DNA of 23,785 nt from Candidatus Woesearchaeota archaeon (GTDB lineage Archaea; Nanobdellota; Nanobdellia; Woesearchaeales; BM511): NCBI GenBank assembly GCA_018221175.1, contig JAAOYE010000115.1, positions 1 to 23,785 of the forward strand, given 5' to 3'. A program made the translations under genes and the position numbers. The notes under the pieces are model-generated. The model saw nothing but the letters and a program-made list of their open reading frames with translations, did not search any database and was not told the DNA's origin. Below are positions 12,332 to 19,883 of the stretch, piece by piece (within the stretch, counting starts at the first letter, position 1; each line of letters opens with the position of its first letter).

Positions 12332-13690
12332 ATGGAAAGTGGAAAAACCATGACTGGGATGACTGTGTGCAAATTTGGGGGGACATCAGTAGCGAATTCT
12401 GAGCAGATAAAAAAAGTTGCAGGAATAATCAAATCTGACAAAAAAAGAAAAATAATTGTCACGTCAGCGCCAAAAGGAGTCACCGACCTTTTAATTGAAT
12501 GTGCAAACGAGTTTCACGAATCAAAGCGGTTTCCAGACTTCACATTTAAAAAAGTCAAAGAAATTTATGACGAAATTGGAGAAAATCTTGAATTAAAAGA
12601 TTTTGCTGGAAGCATGCTGGATGAATTAAAAAACAGGGTTTATTTCCCAATAGAAAACAAAAAAGACTATGCGGATTACATTAAATCGTGGGGAGAGTAC
12701 TCAAACGCAAAGATTATTTCTGCCTATCTTAACAGGATAGGTATAGAGTCGCGGTTTGGAAGCCCAAAAGAAGTTGGATTATATGTAAGCCAAAAGTTTG
12801 GCGACGCGAGAGTGCTTGAAGAATCCTATGAAAACATCAGAAAAAACCTTAGAGGTCTTAAAGAAGTTCTTTTGTTTCCTGGGTTTTATGGGATGACAAA
12901 AACTGACAAATACGCAACGTTTACAAGAGGGGGTTCAGACCTTACAGGCTCACTTTTAGCAGCATCTGTTGGGGCAAGTGTTTATGAAAACTGGACAGAC
13001 CAGGACGGAATTAGAAACGCAGACCCAAAAGTTGTAAAAACCCCGATGCAAATTAAAGAAATCACATACAAAGAAATTAGAGAGCTTGCATACATGGGCT
13101 TTAAGGTATTTCACGCTGAGGCCATGATTCCTGCAATGACAAGAGGAATCCCAATCAAGATTAAAAACACCAACAACCCAAAAGAAAAAGGAACACTTAT
13201 TGCAAATAAAAGAAAACTAACCAAGACACCCATCATCGGCGTAGCTGCAAAAAACGATTTTTGCGTGTTTAATGTTGAAAAGCTTATGATGGACAAAGAA
13301 GTTGGATTTGGAAGGCGCCTTTTAGAAATATTTGAATCAGAAGAGATTTCTTATGAGCACAGCCCTTCTGGAATCGACAGTGTTTCTGTCATACTTGACC
13401 AGACGCAGCTTGACAAAGAACTGGTTGAAAAAATAAAAGAAAAGATAATGGAAGAACTCCATCCGGATAACGTGACTGTTGAATATGACAAATGCCTAAT
13501 CTCTGTTGTTGGAGACAGCTTAAAAGCAGCTTCTGGTGTGATTTCAAGAATCACAGGCGCATTAGCAAAGAAAAAGATTAATATTGAAATGATAAATCAG
13601 GGTGCTTCTGAGATTAGTACGATTCTTGGTCTTGACAAAAAAGACTGCGACGCAGCAGTTAATGCTATTTATAACGAATTTTTCAAATAG
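12332..13690 (+). CDS. lysC: Aspartate kinase
   Basis: Aspartate kinase phosphorylates aspartate with ATP, the committed step of the pathway. The 452-aa protein begins its kinase domain with KFGGTSVANSEQ at residues 14-25 and has the substrate/ATP segment TRGGSDLTG near 193-201. Two C-terminal ACT repeats follow (about 305-452), including CLISVVGDSLKAASGVISRITGAL, so feedback inhibition by lysine or threonine is likely. A TATA-like box about 24 nt upstream supports the ATG at 12332; later ATGs at 12350 and 12359 are possible. It heads a tight operon: the next Shine-Dalgarno overlaps its stop. The enzyme is monofunctional, with no homoserine dehydrogenase domain. Confidence 0.92.
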   Translation: MESGKTMTGMTVCKFGGTSVANSEQIKKVAGIIKSDKKRKIIVTSAPKGVTDLLIECANEFHESKRFPDFTFKKVKEIYDEIGENLELKDFAGSMLDELKNRVYFPIENKKDYADYIKSWGEYSNAKIISAYLNRIGIESRFGSPKEVGLYVSQKFGDARVLEESYENIRKNLRGLKEVLLFPGFYGMTKTDKYATFTRGGSDLTGSLLAASVGASVYENWTDQDGIRNADPKVVKTPMQIKEITYKEIRELAYMGFKVFHAEAMIPAMTRGIPIKIKNTNNPKEKGTLIANKRKLTKTPIIGVAAKNDFCVFNVEKLMMDKEVGFGRRLLEIFESEEISYEHSPSGIDSVSVILDQTQLDKELVEKIKEKIMEELHPDNVTVEYDKCLISVVGDSLKAASGVISRITGALAKKKINIEMINQGASEISTILGLDKKDCDAAVNAIYNEFFK

Positions 13691-13699
13691 GTGGTGCAC

Positions 13700-14452
13700 A
13701 TGAAAATTGCTATTGTTGGTTATGGAAAGATGGGCAAGATGATTGAAAACCTTGCAAACGAAAAAGGCATCAAAATAACTGCGAGAGTTGACCCAAACGA
13801 ACCAAGTGCTGACTTTAAAGAAATAGATAAAGACTCTACAAAAGACGCTGATGTATGCATTGACTTCACACACCCAGATGTTTTAGTCAGTAATATGGAA
13901 AAATATGCAGAGCTAAAGAAAAATGTTGTTGTGGGAACAACGGGATGGTATGACAAGATGAAAGATGTTGAGGATATTGTGAAAAAATCAGGGATTGGAT
14001 GCATATGGAGCGGGAACTTCTCAATTGGAGTGAACATGTACTTTAGAATTATTGAGGCTGCGTCAAAGCTTGTTAATAATTTTGATGAGTATGATATCAT
14101 GGGTGTTGAGTATCACCACAACCAAAAAGCAGACAGCCCTTCTGGCACAATGAAGATGATTGGCGACATCATCTTAAATAATGTTAGTAGAAAGAAAAAA
14201 GCTGTTTATGACATGATGGAAAGAAAAATTGACGAGACAGAAGTTCATCTCGCAAGCATTAGAGGCGGCAAAATCCTGGGTATCCATGAAATAGTGCTTG
14301 ACAGCCCTTCAGACACAATCACACTTAGCCACAGCGCTAGAACAAGAGAAGGTTTTGGCAAAGGCGCACTTATGGCAGCAGAGTTTGTTAATGGTAAAAA
14401 AGGATTTTTTGAAATAAATGACATGATGGACTCAGTATTTGGGGGCAAATAA
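13700..14452 (+). CDS. dapB: 4-hydroxy-tetrahydrodipicolinate reductase
   Basis: DapB reduces hydroxy-tetrahydrodipicolinate with NAD(P)H. The ATG at 13700 has GGTGG at 13690-13694, overlapping the lysC stop, 5 nt upstream; an in-frame GTG at 13691 is less likely. This gives 250 aa. The nucleotide-binding loop GYGKMGKM is near residues 7-14. VGTTGWYD near 78-85 is the second family block. The catalytic signature E-Y-H-H-N-Q-K-A-D-S-P-S-G-T near 137-150 contains His139, His140 and Lys143. Its stop lies 2 nt before dapA. The family is certain from the signature. Confidence 0.93.
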   Translation: MKIAIVGYGKMGKMIENLANEKGIKITARVDPNEPSADFKEIDKDSTKDADVCIDFTHPDVLVSNMEKYAELKKNVVVGTTGWYDKMKDVEDIVKKSGIGCIWSGNFSIGVNMYFRIIEAASKLVNNFDEYDIMGVEYHHNQKADSPSGTMKMIGDIILNNVSRKKKAVYDMMERKIDETEVHLASIRGGKILGIHEIVLDSPSDTITLSHSARTREGFGKGALMAAEFVNGKKGFFEINDMMDSVFGGK

Positions 14453-14454
14453 AA

Positions 14455-15342
14455 ATGAGCGATAAATTACAAGGTGTGTTTACTGCTATCGTGACGCCGT
14501 TTAAAAAAGATGGAAGCATTGATTTTGACAGATTCAAAGAGCTTATTGAATATAATATCAAGGGGGGAGTTACAGGAATCGTTCCGTGCGGAACAACCGG
14601 GGAGTCACCAACACTATCAGAACAAGAACACAAACAAGTTGTAGAAGAAACAGTAAAGGCTGTAAATGGCCGAGTGAAAGTCGTTGCTGGCGCTGGAAGC
14701 AACAGCACATCTACTGCTATGATGCTTGCAAAGCACGCTGAAGGGGCAGGCGTTGATGCTGTGATGATAGTCAACCCTTATTACAACAAGCCAACGCAGG
14801 AAGGCCTCTACAGACATTTTAAAGCTGTTGCTGACGCTGTAAAGATACCTATGGTCGTTTATAATATACAGGGGCGGACAGGCGTCAATGTTGAGACACC
14901 AACACTTGTTAGATTAATTAAAGACTGCTCAAACATTATTGCAGTAAAGGAAGCTTCAGGAAACATCAGCCAGATGAAAGATGTGATAGCACAAAAACCG
15001 GATTACTTCTCAGTGCTTTCAGGTGACGACGGCATCGCATTAGACTTAATAAAAGAAGGCGGAGACGGTGTTATTAGCGTAGCGTCAAACTTTATTCCAG
15101 ACAAGATGAGTAAAATGGTGAAAGCTGCGCTTGATGGATACATGGAAGAAGCTAAAAAATTAGATGCTGGACTTCAGCCGTTTTTTGAAGCGGAGTTTAT
15201 AGAGACAAACCCTATACCAATCAAGCTAGCACTTGCACTAAAAGGAATGATTGAAGAAGAGTACAGGCTTCCAATGTGCGAAATGTCAGAGGAAAACAAA
15301 GAGAAGTTTAAAAAAACACTTGTTGAGATGGAGTTATTGTAG
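14455..15342 (+). CDS. dapA: 4-hydroxy-tetrahydrodipicolinate synthase
   Basis: DapA condenses pyruvate and aspartate semialdehyde. This 295-aa protein has the (beta/alpha)8 family pattern. CGTTGE near 45-50 holds the catalytic Thr47. VVYNIQGRTG near 134-143 holds Tyr136 and the substrate-binding Arg141. IIAVKEASGN near 161-170 holds the Schiff-base Lys165. All key residues are present. The ATG at 14455 is 2 nt after the dapB stop and the TAG stop is immediately followed by the asd ATG, so expression is likely coupled. Other aldolases of the NAL/DHDPS superfamily are possible by fold alone, but the operon makes the assignment firm. Confidence 0.93.
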   Translation: MSDKLQGVFTAIVTPFKKDGSIDFDRFKELIEYNIKGGVTGIVPCGTTGESPTLSEQEHKQVVEETVKAVNGRVKVVAGAGSNSTSTAMMLAKHAEGAGVDAVMIVNPYYNKPTQEGLYRHFKAVADAVKIPMVVYNIQGRTGVNVETPTLVRLIKDCSNIIAVKEASGNISQMKDVIAQKPDYFSVLSGDDGIALDLIKEGGDGVISVASNFIPDKMSKMVKAALDGYMEEAKKLDAGLQPFFEAEFIETNPIPIKLALALKGMIEEEYRLPMCEMSEENKEKFKKTLVEMELL

Positions 15343-16356
15343 ATGAAAAAGCTTAGAGTTGGAATTTTAGGTGCTACTGGAAGCGTGGGCCATGAACTCA
15401 TACAGGTTCTTGCACAAAGAGACTTCCCTATAGAAAAACTGAGGCTTTATGCTTCTATAAGAAGCGAAGGAAAAAAGCAAGAAACTCCTTTTGGAGAAAT
15501 CACAATAGAAAATGCTGACAACTGCGACTTTAAAGAATTAGACTTGGCGTTTTTTGCAATTTCTGGTGGATGGTCAAAAGAAAACGCAGAAAAAGCCACA
15601 AAAGCAGGGTGTGTTGTTGTTGACAACAGTTCTGCTTTTAGATATGAAAAAGAAATACCTTTAGTTATACCTGAGATCAATGCAGATGTTATCAAGGATT
15701 CAATGATTATTGCAAACCCTAACTGCACAACAGCGATTGCTGCGATCCCACTTTATCAGATTTACAAGAATTTCGGGCTAAAGAAGGTTATTGTCTCAAC
15801 ATATCAAGCGACTTCAGGCGCTGGAAATGGCGGCATGGCAGAGCTTGAAGAGCAGACCAAGAATTATCTTGACGGCAAAAGAGTTGAGAATGATATCTTT
15901 GCATACCCCATCCCATTCAACTTGATTCCACATATTGATGATTTTCAGGAAAACGCGTATACTAAGGAAGAGATGAAAGTCACGTGGGAGACAAGAAAAA
16001 TCTTTGGCGATGAGAGCATTCCAATATCCTGCACTGCTGTGAGAATTCCTACAATGAGGGCACATAGTGAGTCAATTGTTGTTGAAACAGAAAATCCTGT
16101 GAGTGTTGATGAAGTCAAAAAGATCTTTGAAGAAACAAAAGGTATTGTTGTAAAGGACGATATAGAAAATAATGTTTATCCTATGCCTCTTACCGCAACA
16201 GAAAAATATGATGTTGAAGTTGGCAGAATCAGGCAAAACATTGTTTTTGGCAAAAACGGTCTTGAGTTCTTTGTTTGCGGCGACCAAATCCTTAAAGGCG
16301 CAGCGCTTAACGCTGTGCAAATCGCAGAAGTTGTTGCAAAAAATAGATTTAGTTAA
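15343..16356 (+). CDS. asd: Aspartate-semialdehyde dehydrogenase, bacterial-type
   Basis: Asd reduces aspartyl phosphate to aspartate semialdehyde with NADPH. The 337-aa protein begins GILGATGSVGHELIQVL, a Rossmann loop. The catalytic Cys128 is in ANPNCTTA. STYQATSGAG at about 152-161 is the substrate and base segment of the bacterial-type branch. The C-terminal RAHSE His241 fits the acid/base histidine, though the usual glycine before His is Ala here. Bacteria-like Asd within an archaeal lysine operon suggests old transfer or lineage-specific choice, an inference from motifs. The gene starts directly after the dapA stop with no gap. Confidence 0.92.
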   Translation: MKKLRVGILGATGSVGHELIQVLAQRDFPIEKLRLYASIRSEGKKQETPFGEITIENADNCDFKELDLAFFAISGGWSKENAEKATKAGCVVVDNSSAFRYEKEIPLVIPEINADVIKDSMIIANPNCTTAIAAIPLYQIYKNFGLKKVIVSTYQATSGAGNGGMAELEEQTKNYLDGKRVENDIFAYPIPFNLIPHIDDFQENAYTKEEMKVTWETRKIFGDESIPISCTAVRIPTMRAHSESIVVETENPVSVDEVKKIFEETKGIVVKDDIENNVYPMPLTATEKYDVEVGRIRQNIVFGKNGLEFFVCGDQILKGAALNAVQIAEVVAKNRFS

Positions 16357-16357
16357 G

Positions 16358-17626
16358 ATGGATATGAATAAACTCCCTTTTACAAAGACACAGATAGAGC
16401 AAATCATAAAGACACACCCAACCCCCTTTATCATCTATGATGAAAAAGCAATTAGAGAAAACGCAAAGCATGTGAACAAGGCTTTTTCTTGGGTTCCTGG
16501 CTTTAAGAACTATTTTGCTGTAAAAGCAAATCCAAACCCGTTCTTATTAAAGATTCTTAAAGAAGAAGGCATGGGTACTGACTGCAGTTCGTTGCCTGAA
16601 CTTATACTCTCAGAAAAAATCGGCACTGTTGGCGAAGACATCATGTTTACTTCAAACGACACGCCTACAGAAGAATTTGTTAAGGCAAAGGAACTTGGTG
16701 CTGTTATCAACCTTGATGATATCTCCCACATTGATTTTCTGGAAAAATCTGCCGGTATTCCCGATCTTATCTGCTTTAGATACAATCCTGGTTCTGCAAG
16801 AGCAAGAGAACACGCCGGATTTATTGGAAACCCAGAAGATGCGAAATATGGGTTGACCCACGAGCAATTATTTGAAGCTTATAAGATAGCTAAAGAAAAG
16901 GGTGTTAAAAGATTTGGGCTTCACACCATGGTTATCTCAAACGAGCTTAACCCTGCATATTTTGTTGACACAGCAAAAATGCTTTTTGAACTGGTTGTAG
17001 ACATAAAAAAAGAAGTTGATGTTGACATAGAATTTGTAAATCTTGGAGGAGGTATTGGCATCCCCCATAAGCCAGAAGACAAACCAGTAGATTTAGAATA
17101 TCTCTCTTCACAAATGAAAGAAGTTTATGACGAAATCGTTGTCAAAAACGGTCTTGACGGTCTAAAAATAGTAATGGAATGCGGACGGATGATAACAGGA
17201 CCTTATGGGTATCTAGTTTCTACTGTTAGGCACATAAAAAATACGTATAAGGATTATGTAGGTCTTGATGCATGTATGGCAAATAATATGCGACCAGCGC
17301 TTTATGGAGCATATCACCACATTGTTGTTTTAGGTAAAGAAAATGATGAACTTACTCATAAATATGATGTGACTGGTAGCCTATGTGAAAACAATGACAA
17401 GTTTGCAATTGATAGAATACTTCCAGAAATAGTACGCAGCGATATTTTTGTTATTAGACAATCAGGCGCGCATGGGTATGCTATGGGATTCAACTATAAC
17501 GGGAAGTTGAAATCAGCTGAGCTTTTGCTTAGAGAAGACGGAAGCGTCGTGCAGATTAGGAGAGCCGAGACTGTTGATGATTATTTTGCAACACTTGATT
17601 TTGATAAATTAAAAGGGTTTTTGTGA
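16358..17626 (+). CDS. lysA: Diaminopimelate decarboxylase
   Basis: LysA decarboxylates meso-diaminopimelate to lysine, the last step. The ATG at 16358 is one base after the asd stop and gives 422 aa, the normal size. The same frame stays open about 62 codons further upstream inside asd, but that is overlap without meaning. YFAVKANPNPF at 52-62 holds the PLP lysine, Lys56. FVNLGGGIGIPHKPE is the glycine-rich PLP phosphate loop. MECGRMITGPYG and SLCENNDKFA are the arginine- and cysteine-bearing blocks of the second domain at the dimer active site. It is the last lysine gene of this transcript before the 84-aa unknown protein, whose start overlaps its stop. Confidence 0.93.
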   Translation: MDMNKLPFTKTQIEQIIKTHPTPFIIYDEKAIRENAKHVNKAFSWVPGFKNYFAVKANPNPFLLKILKEEGMGTDCSSLPELILSEKIGTVGEDIMFTSNDTPTEEFVKAKELGAVINLDDISHIDFLEKSAGIPDLICFRYNPGSARAREHAGFIGNPEDAKYGLTHEQLFEAYKIAKEKGVKRFGLHTMVISNELNPAYFVDTAKMLFELVVDIKKEVDVDIEFVNLGGGIGIPHKPEDKPVDLEYLSSQMKEVYDEIVVKNGLDGLKIVMECGRMITGPYGYLVSTVRHIKNTYKDYVGLDACMANNMRPALYGAYHHIVVLGKENDELTHKYDVTGSLCENNDKFAIDRILPEIVRSDIFVIRQSGAHGYAMGFNYNGKLKSAELLLREDGSVVQIRRAETVDDYFATLDFDKLKGFL

Positions 17627-17877
17627 TGAAAGAATACGTGAAGAATTTAAGCGATGTATGCAAAGGACAAGTATGTGAATTTTTATTAATGGATTTAGAA
17701 AACATGTTTTTTAGAAGTACAGAGTTTAATCGAAGAAGAACACTATTGAGTGCAGAAGAAATTATTATCTATCTTAAGAATAAAGGACAGGCTGTTTCCA
17801 GGTTTGAAGAACGGATTAAAAGATTAAGAAAAACATGGAACGACCAATTTATATGCAAAGTTGATTTCAAACATTAA
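17626..17877 (+). CDS. Small unknown basic protein, 83 aa
   Basis: I do not recognise it. The ATG at 17626 overlaps the lysA TGA by one base (TGATG); a GTG one codon earlier is also in frame. The protein has no membrane helix. Its C-terminal half is helical and basic (RFEERIKRLRKTW), so it might bind nucleic acid. Three cysteines are scattered without zinc-ribbon spacing. It uses A/T-ending codons more than lysA. It may be a passenger at the end of the lysine operon. Translational coupling supports it being real; function is not known. Confidence 0.55.
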   Translation: MKEYVKNLSDVCKGQVCEFLLMDLENMFFRSTEFNRRRTLLSAEEIIIYLKNKGQAVSRFEERIKRLRKTWNDQFICKVDFKH

Positions 17878-17907
17878 TTGTTACTTCTAGGTGGTTAAAA
17901 GAGAAAA

Positions 17908-17918
17908 GTTTATATATT
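17908..17918 (+). promoter_or_regulatory. TATA-like box for the 231-aa unknown protein
   Basis: GTTTATATATT is centred about 26 nt before the ATG at 17939, which decides that start over the in-frame GTG at 17891. Confidence 0.55.
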
Positions 17919-17938
17919 GTTTTTACAATAATCCATGT

Positions 17939-18634
17939 ATGGACAATCAAATTGGCGAAAGGATTCGAAAATTTGAACAAGATGATGATATACATCTAAT
18001 GGTAAAAACCGAATTAAGTTTTATGCAAAGAGAATTAAATCTAAATACCACCGATATTGATGAGTGCTTAGATGTATTTGATGCATTAAAAAGAATTTAT
18101 GAGAAAAGAGATACAGAACAAGTTGTTGCCGACGACCAAAGAAGATTATTAAACAGGATTTTAAGATATATATCTGAAAATAAAAAAAAGGACCATGATA
18201 TTCCCAAAGTTGTTAAGCCATTTTCAAGCAAATCAACAGAAAGAGAACTAATGTACGCAGCAAGTTATGGATATAGAAAACAATTAAATGAGGCTCAAAT
18301 TTCTGCAGGTATAGCTTATGCAGAATCTGTGGGTCTTCCGCCAATTAATGGAGTAAGATTAATGTCGGCTTTCCCAAAGGAAAGTCAAGCAATTTGTCTT
18401 CTCTTAGATGACATAAATGCTAAAAGGACAACCCTCAAATATCAAGAATTGAGAAGTTCTATCTTAGAAATCTTAGATATAGAGATAGCTCCTGAAGAAT
18501 ATTATTCAGCAATGAGCGAATTGGAAATGCATAACCTAAGTACAAAGTATATGCCGTTAGTTGTTTCTGTAATGAGAGATAATATGAAACCTTCTCCTTT
18601 TTACAAGTTAGCTGGTCCCTTTCGTGAACAGTAA
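17939..18634 (+). CDS. Unknown soluble helical protein, 231 aa
   Basis: The ATG at 17939 is chosen from the TATA-like box; translation from 17891 would run across that promoter. The protein is predicted mostly helical, with charged heptad-like stretches (for example IDECLDVFDALKRIYEKRD) and a later segment containing VGLPPINGVRLMSAFPKE. I see no known motif, membrane helix or zinc site. Aspartate and asparagine are encoded almost only by GAT and AAT, unlike the lysine enzymes on either side, which use many GAC and AAC codons. It sits between lysA and dapL with its own promoter, which suggests a later insertion into the cluster. Function unknown. Confidence 0.62.
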   Translation: MDNQIGERIRKFEQDDDIHLMVKTELSFMQRELNLNTTDIDECLDVFDALKRIYEKRDTEQVVADDQRRLLNRILRYISENKKKDHDIPKVVKPFSSKSTERELMYAASYGYRKQLNEAQISAGIAYAESVGLPPINGVRLMSAFPKESQAICLLLDDINAKRTTLKYQELRSSILEILDIEIAPEEYYSAMSELEMHNLSTKYMPLVVSVMRDNMKPSPFYKLAGPFREQ

Positions 18635-18645
18635 CTTTTATAAAA
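18635..18645 (+). promoter_or_regulatory. TATA-like box for dapL
   Basis: CTTTTATAAAA is centred about 27 nt before the ATG at 18667. It starts right at the stop of the unknown gene. Confidence 0.55.
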
Positions 18646-18666
18646 AAACCTAAATTTTCTTAGTTT

Positions 18667-19881
18667 ATGGTTAAAAGAAACCCAAATTTTGCAAAGCTGC
18701 AGGATGGATACCTCTTCCCAGAGATTGGGAGAAGAAGAACAAAAGCACAAGAAAAAAATCCTGACAAGAAAATTATTAGTCTTGGTGTTGGAGACACAAC
18801 ACTTCCAATAAATCCATATATAACCCAAGGACTTGTTGACAAAGCAAAAGGCCTTGGCACACACCCCATGTATTCTGGATACGGTGCAGAACAAGGAATG
18901 ATAGATTTAAGAGAAAAGATCTCTAATAAAATATACAATGGGAAAATAAGCCCTGATGAAGTTTTTGTAACAGACGGATCAAAATGCGACATTGCAAGGC
19001 TTCAAGTTTTATTTGGACCAAATGTTTCAATTGCAGTGCAAGACCCTTCCTACCCTGTTTATGTTGACGGCTCAGTTATTGCAGGCACCACTGGAGACTA
19101 TGACAAGTCTAAAGAGCAGTTTAACAATCTTGTATACATGGTATGCACTCCAGAAAACAACTTTTTTCCTGATTTAGAAAACTTACCCAAAACTGATTTA
19201 ATATATATCTGTTCTCCAAACAACCCGACAGGGGCTTGCGCTACTAAAAAGCAGCTTAAAGAGATTGTGAATTTTGCAAAGAAAAACAAATCCATAATAA
19301 TATTTGACGCGGCATACAATTTTTTTATCAAGGATGAGAGTTTGCCAAAAACTATTTATGACATTGAAGGTGCAAAAGAAGCCGCAATCGAAGTCAACTC
19401 ATTTTCAAAGCCGGCAGGTTTTACTGGTGTTAGGCTTGGCTGGACAGTTGTACCAAAAAAGCTGAAGTTTGACGACGGCTTTTCTGTGAATAAAGACTGG
19501 AACAGGGTAATGACAACACTTTTCAACGGCGCTTCTAATATATCTCAGTTTGGCGGGCTTGCTGCACTTGATGATGAAGGCCAAAAAGAAATGCAGGACA
19601 CAATTAATTACTACATGGAAAACGCAAGGGTTATCAAAGAAACGCTTGACTCCATGGGAATAAAAACGTTTGGTGGCGACAACACACCTTACATCTGGGC
19701 GCACTTTCCAAGACAAAAATCTTGGGATGTTTTTGAAAAGATTCTAAATGAAGCTTTTGTTGTGACCACGCCGGGAAGTGGCTTTGGGCCGGCTGGTGAA
19801 GGCTTTGTTAGATTTTCAGGCTTTGGAAAAAAAGACGAAACAATTGAAGCTGTGAAGAGAATTAAGAAACTGAAGTTTTAG
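18667..19881 (+). CDS. dapL: LL-diaminopimelate aminotransferase
   Basis: DapL converts tetrahydrodipicolinate and glutamate directly to LL-diaminopimelate, bypassing the succinyl or acetyl branches. This 404-aa protein has the DapL N-terminus (NPNFAKLQDGYLFPEIGRRR, about 5-24), ISLGVGDTT near 37-44, DPSYPVYVD near 126-134, SPNNPTGA at 183-190, and SFSKPAGFTGVRLGW at 245-259 with the Schiff-base Lys248. These match the family and its length of about 410. A TATA-like box gives a leaderless start at 18667, so it is transcribed separately from the other lysine genes. The product needs DapF to become the LysA substrate; no dapF is in this window. The stop is 2 nt from that of guaA on the other strand. 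Confidence 0.92.
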   Translation: MVKRNPNFAKLQDGYLFPEIGRRRTKAQEKNPDKKIISLGVGDTTLPINPYITQGLVDKAKGLGTHPMYSGYGAEQGMIDLREKISNKIYNGKISPDEVFVTDGSKCDIARLQVLFGPNVSIAVQDPSYPVYVDGSVIAGTTGDYDKSKEQFNNLVYMVCTPENNFFPDLENLPKTDLIYICSPNNPTGACATKKQLKEIVNFAKKNKSIIIFDAAYNFFIKDESLPKTIYDIEGAKEAAIEVNSFSKPAGFTGVRLGWTVVPKKLKFDDGFSVNKDWNRVMTTLFNGASNISQFGGLAALDDEGQKEMQDTINYYMENARVIKETLDSMGIKTFGGDNTPYIWAHFPRQKSWDVFEKILNEAFVVTTPGSGFGPAGEGFVRFSGFGKKDETIEAVKRIKKLKF

Positions 19882-19883
19882 TC

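Noticed and set aside
16172..16357. N-terminal extension of lysA into asd
   Set aside because: It would overlap asd by over 180 bp; family length and the ATG at 16358 right after the asd stop support the shorter form.
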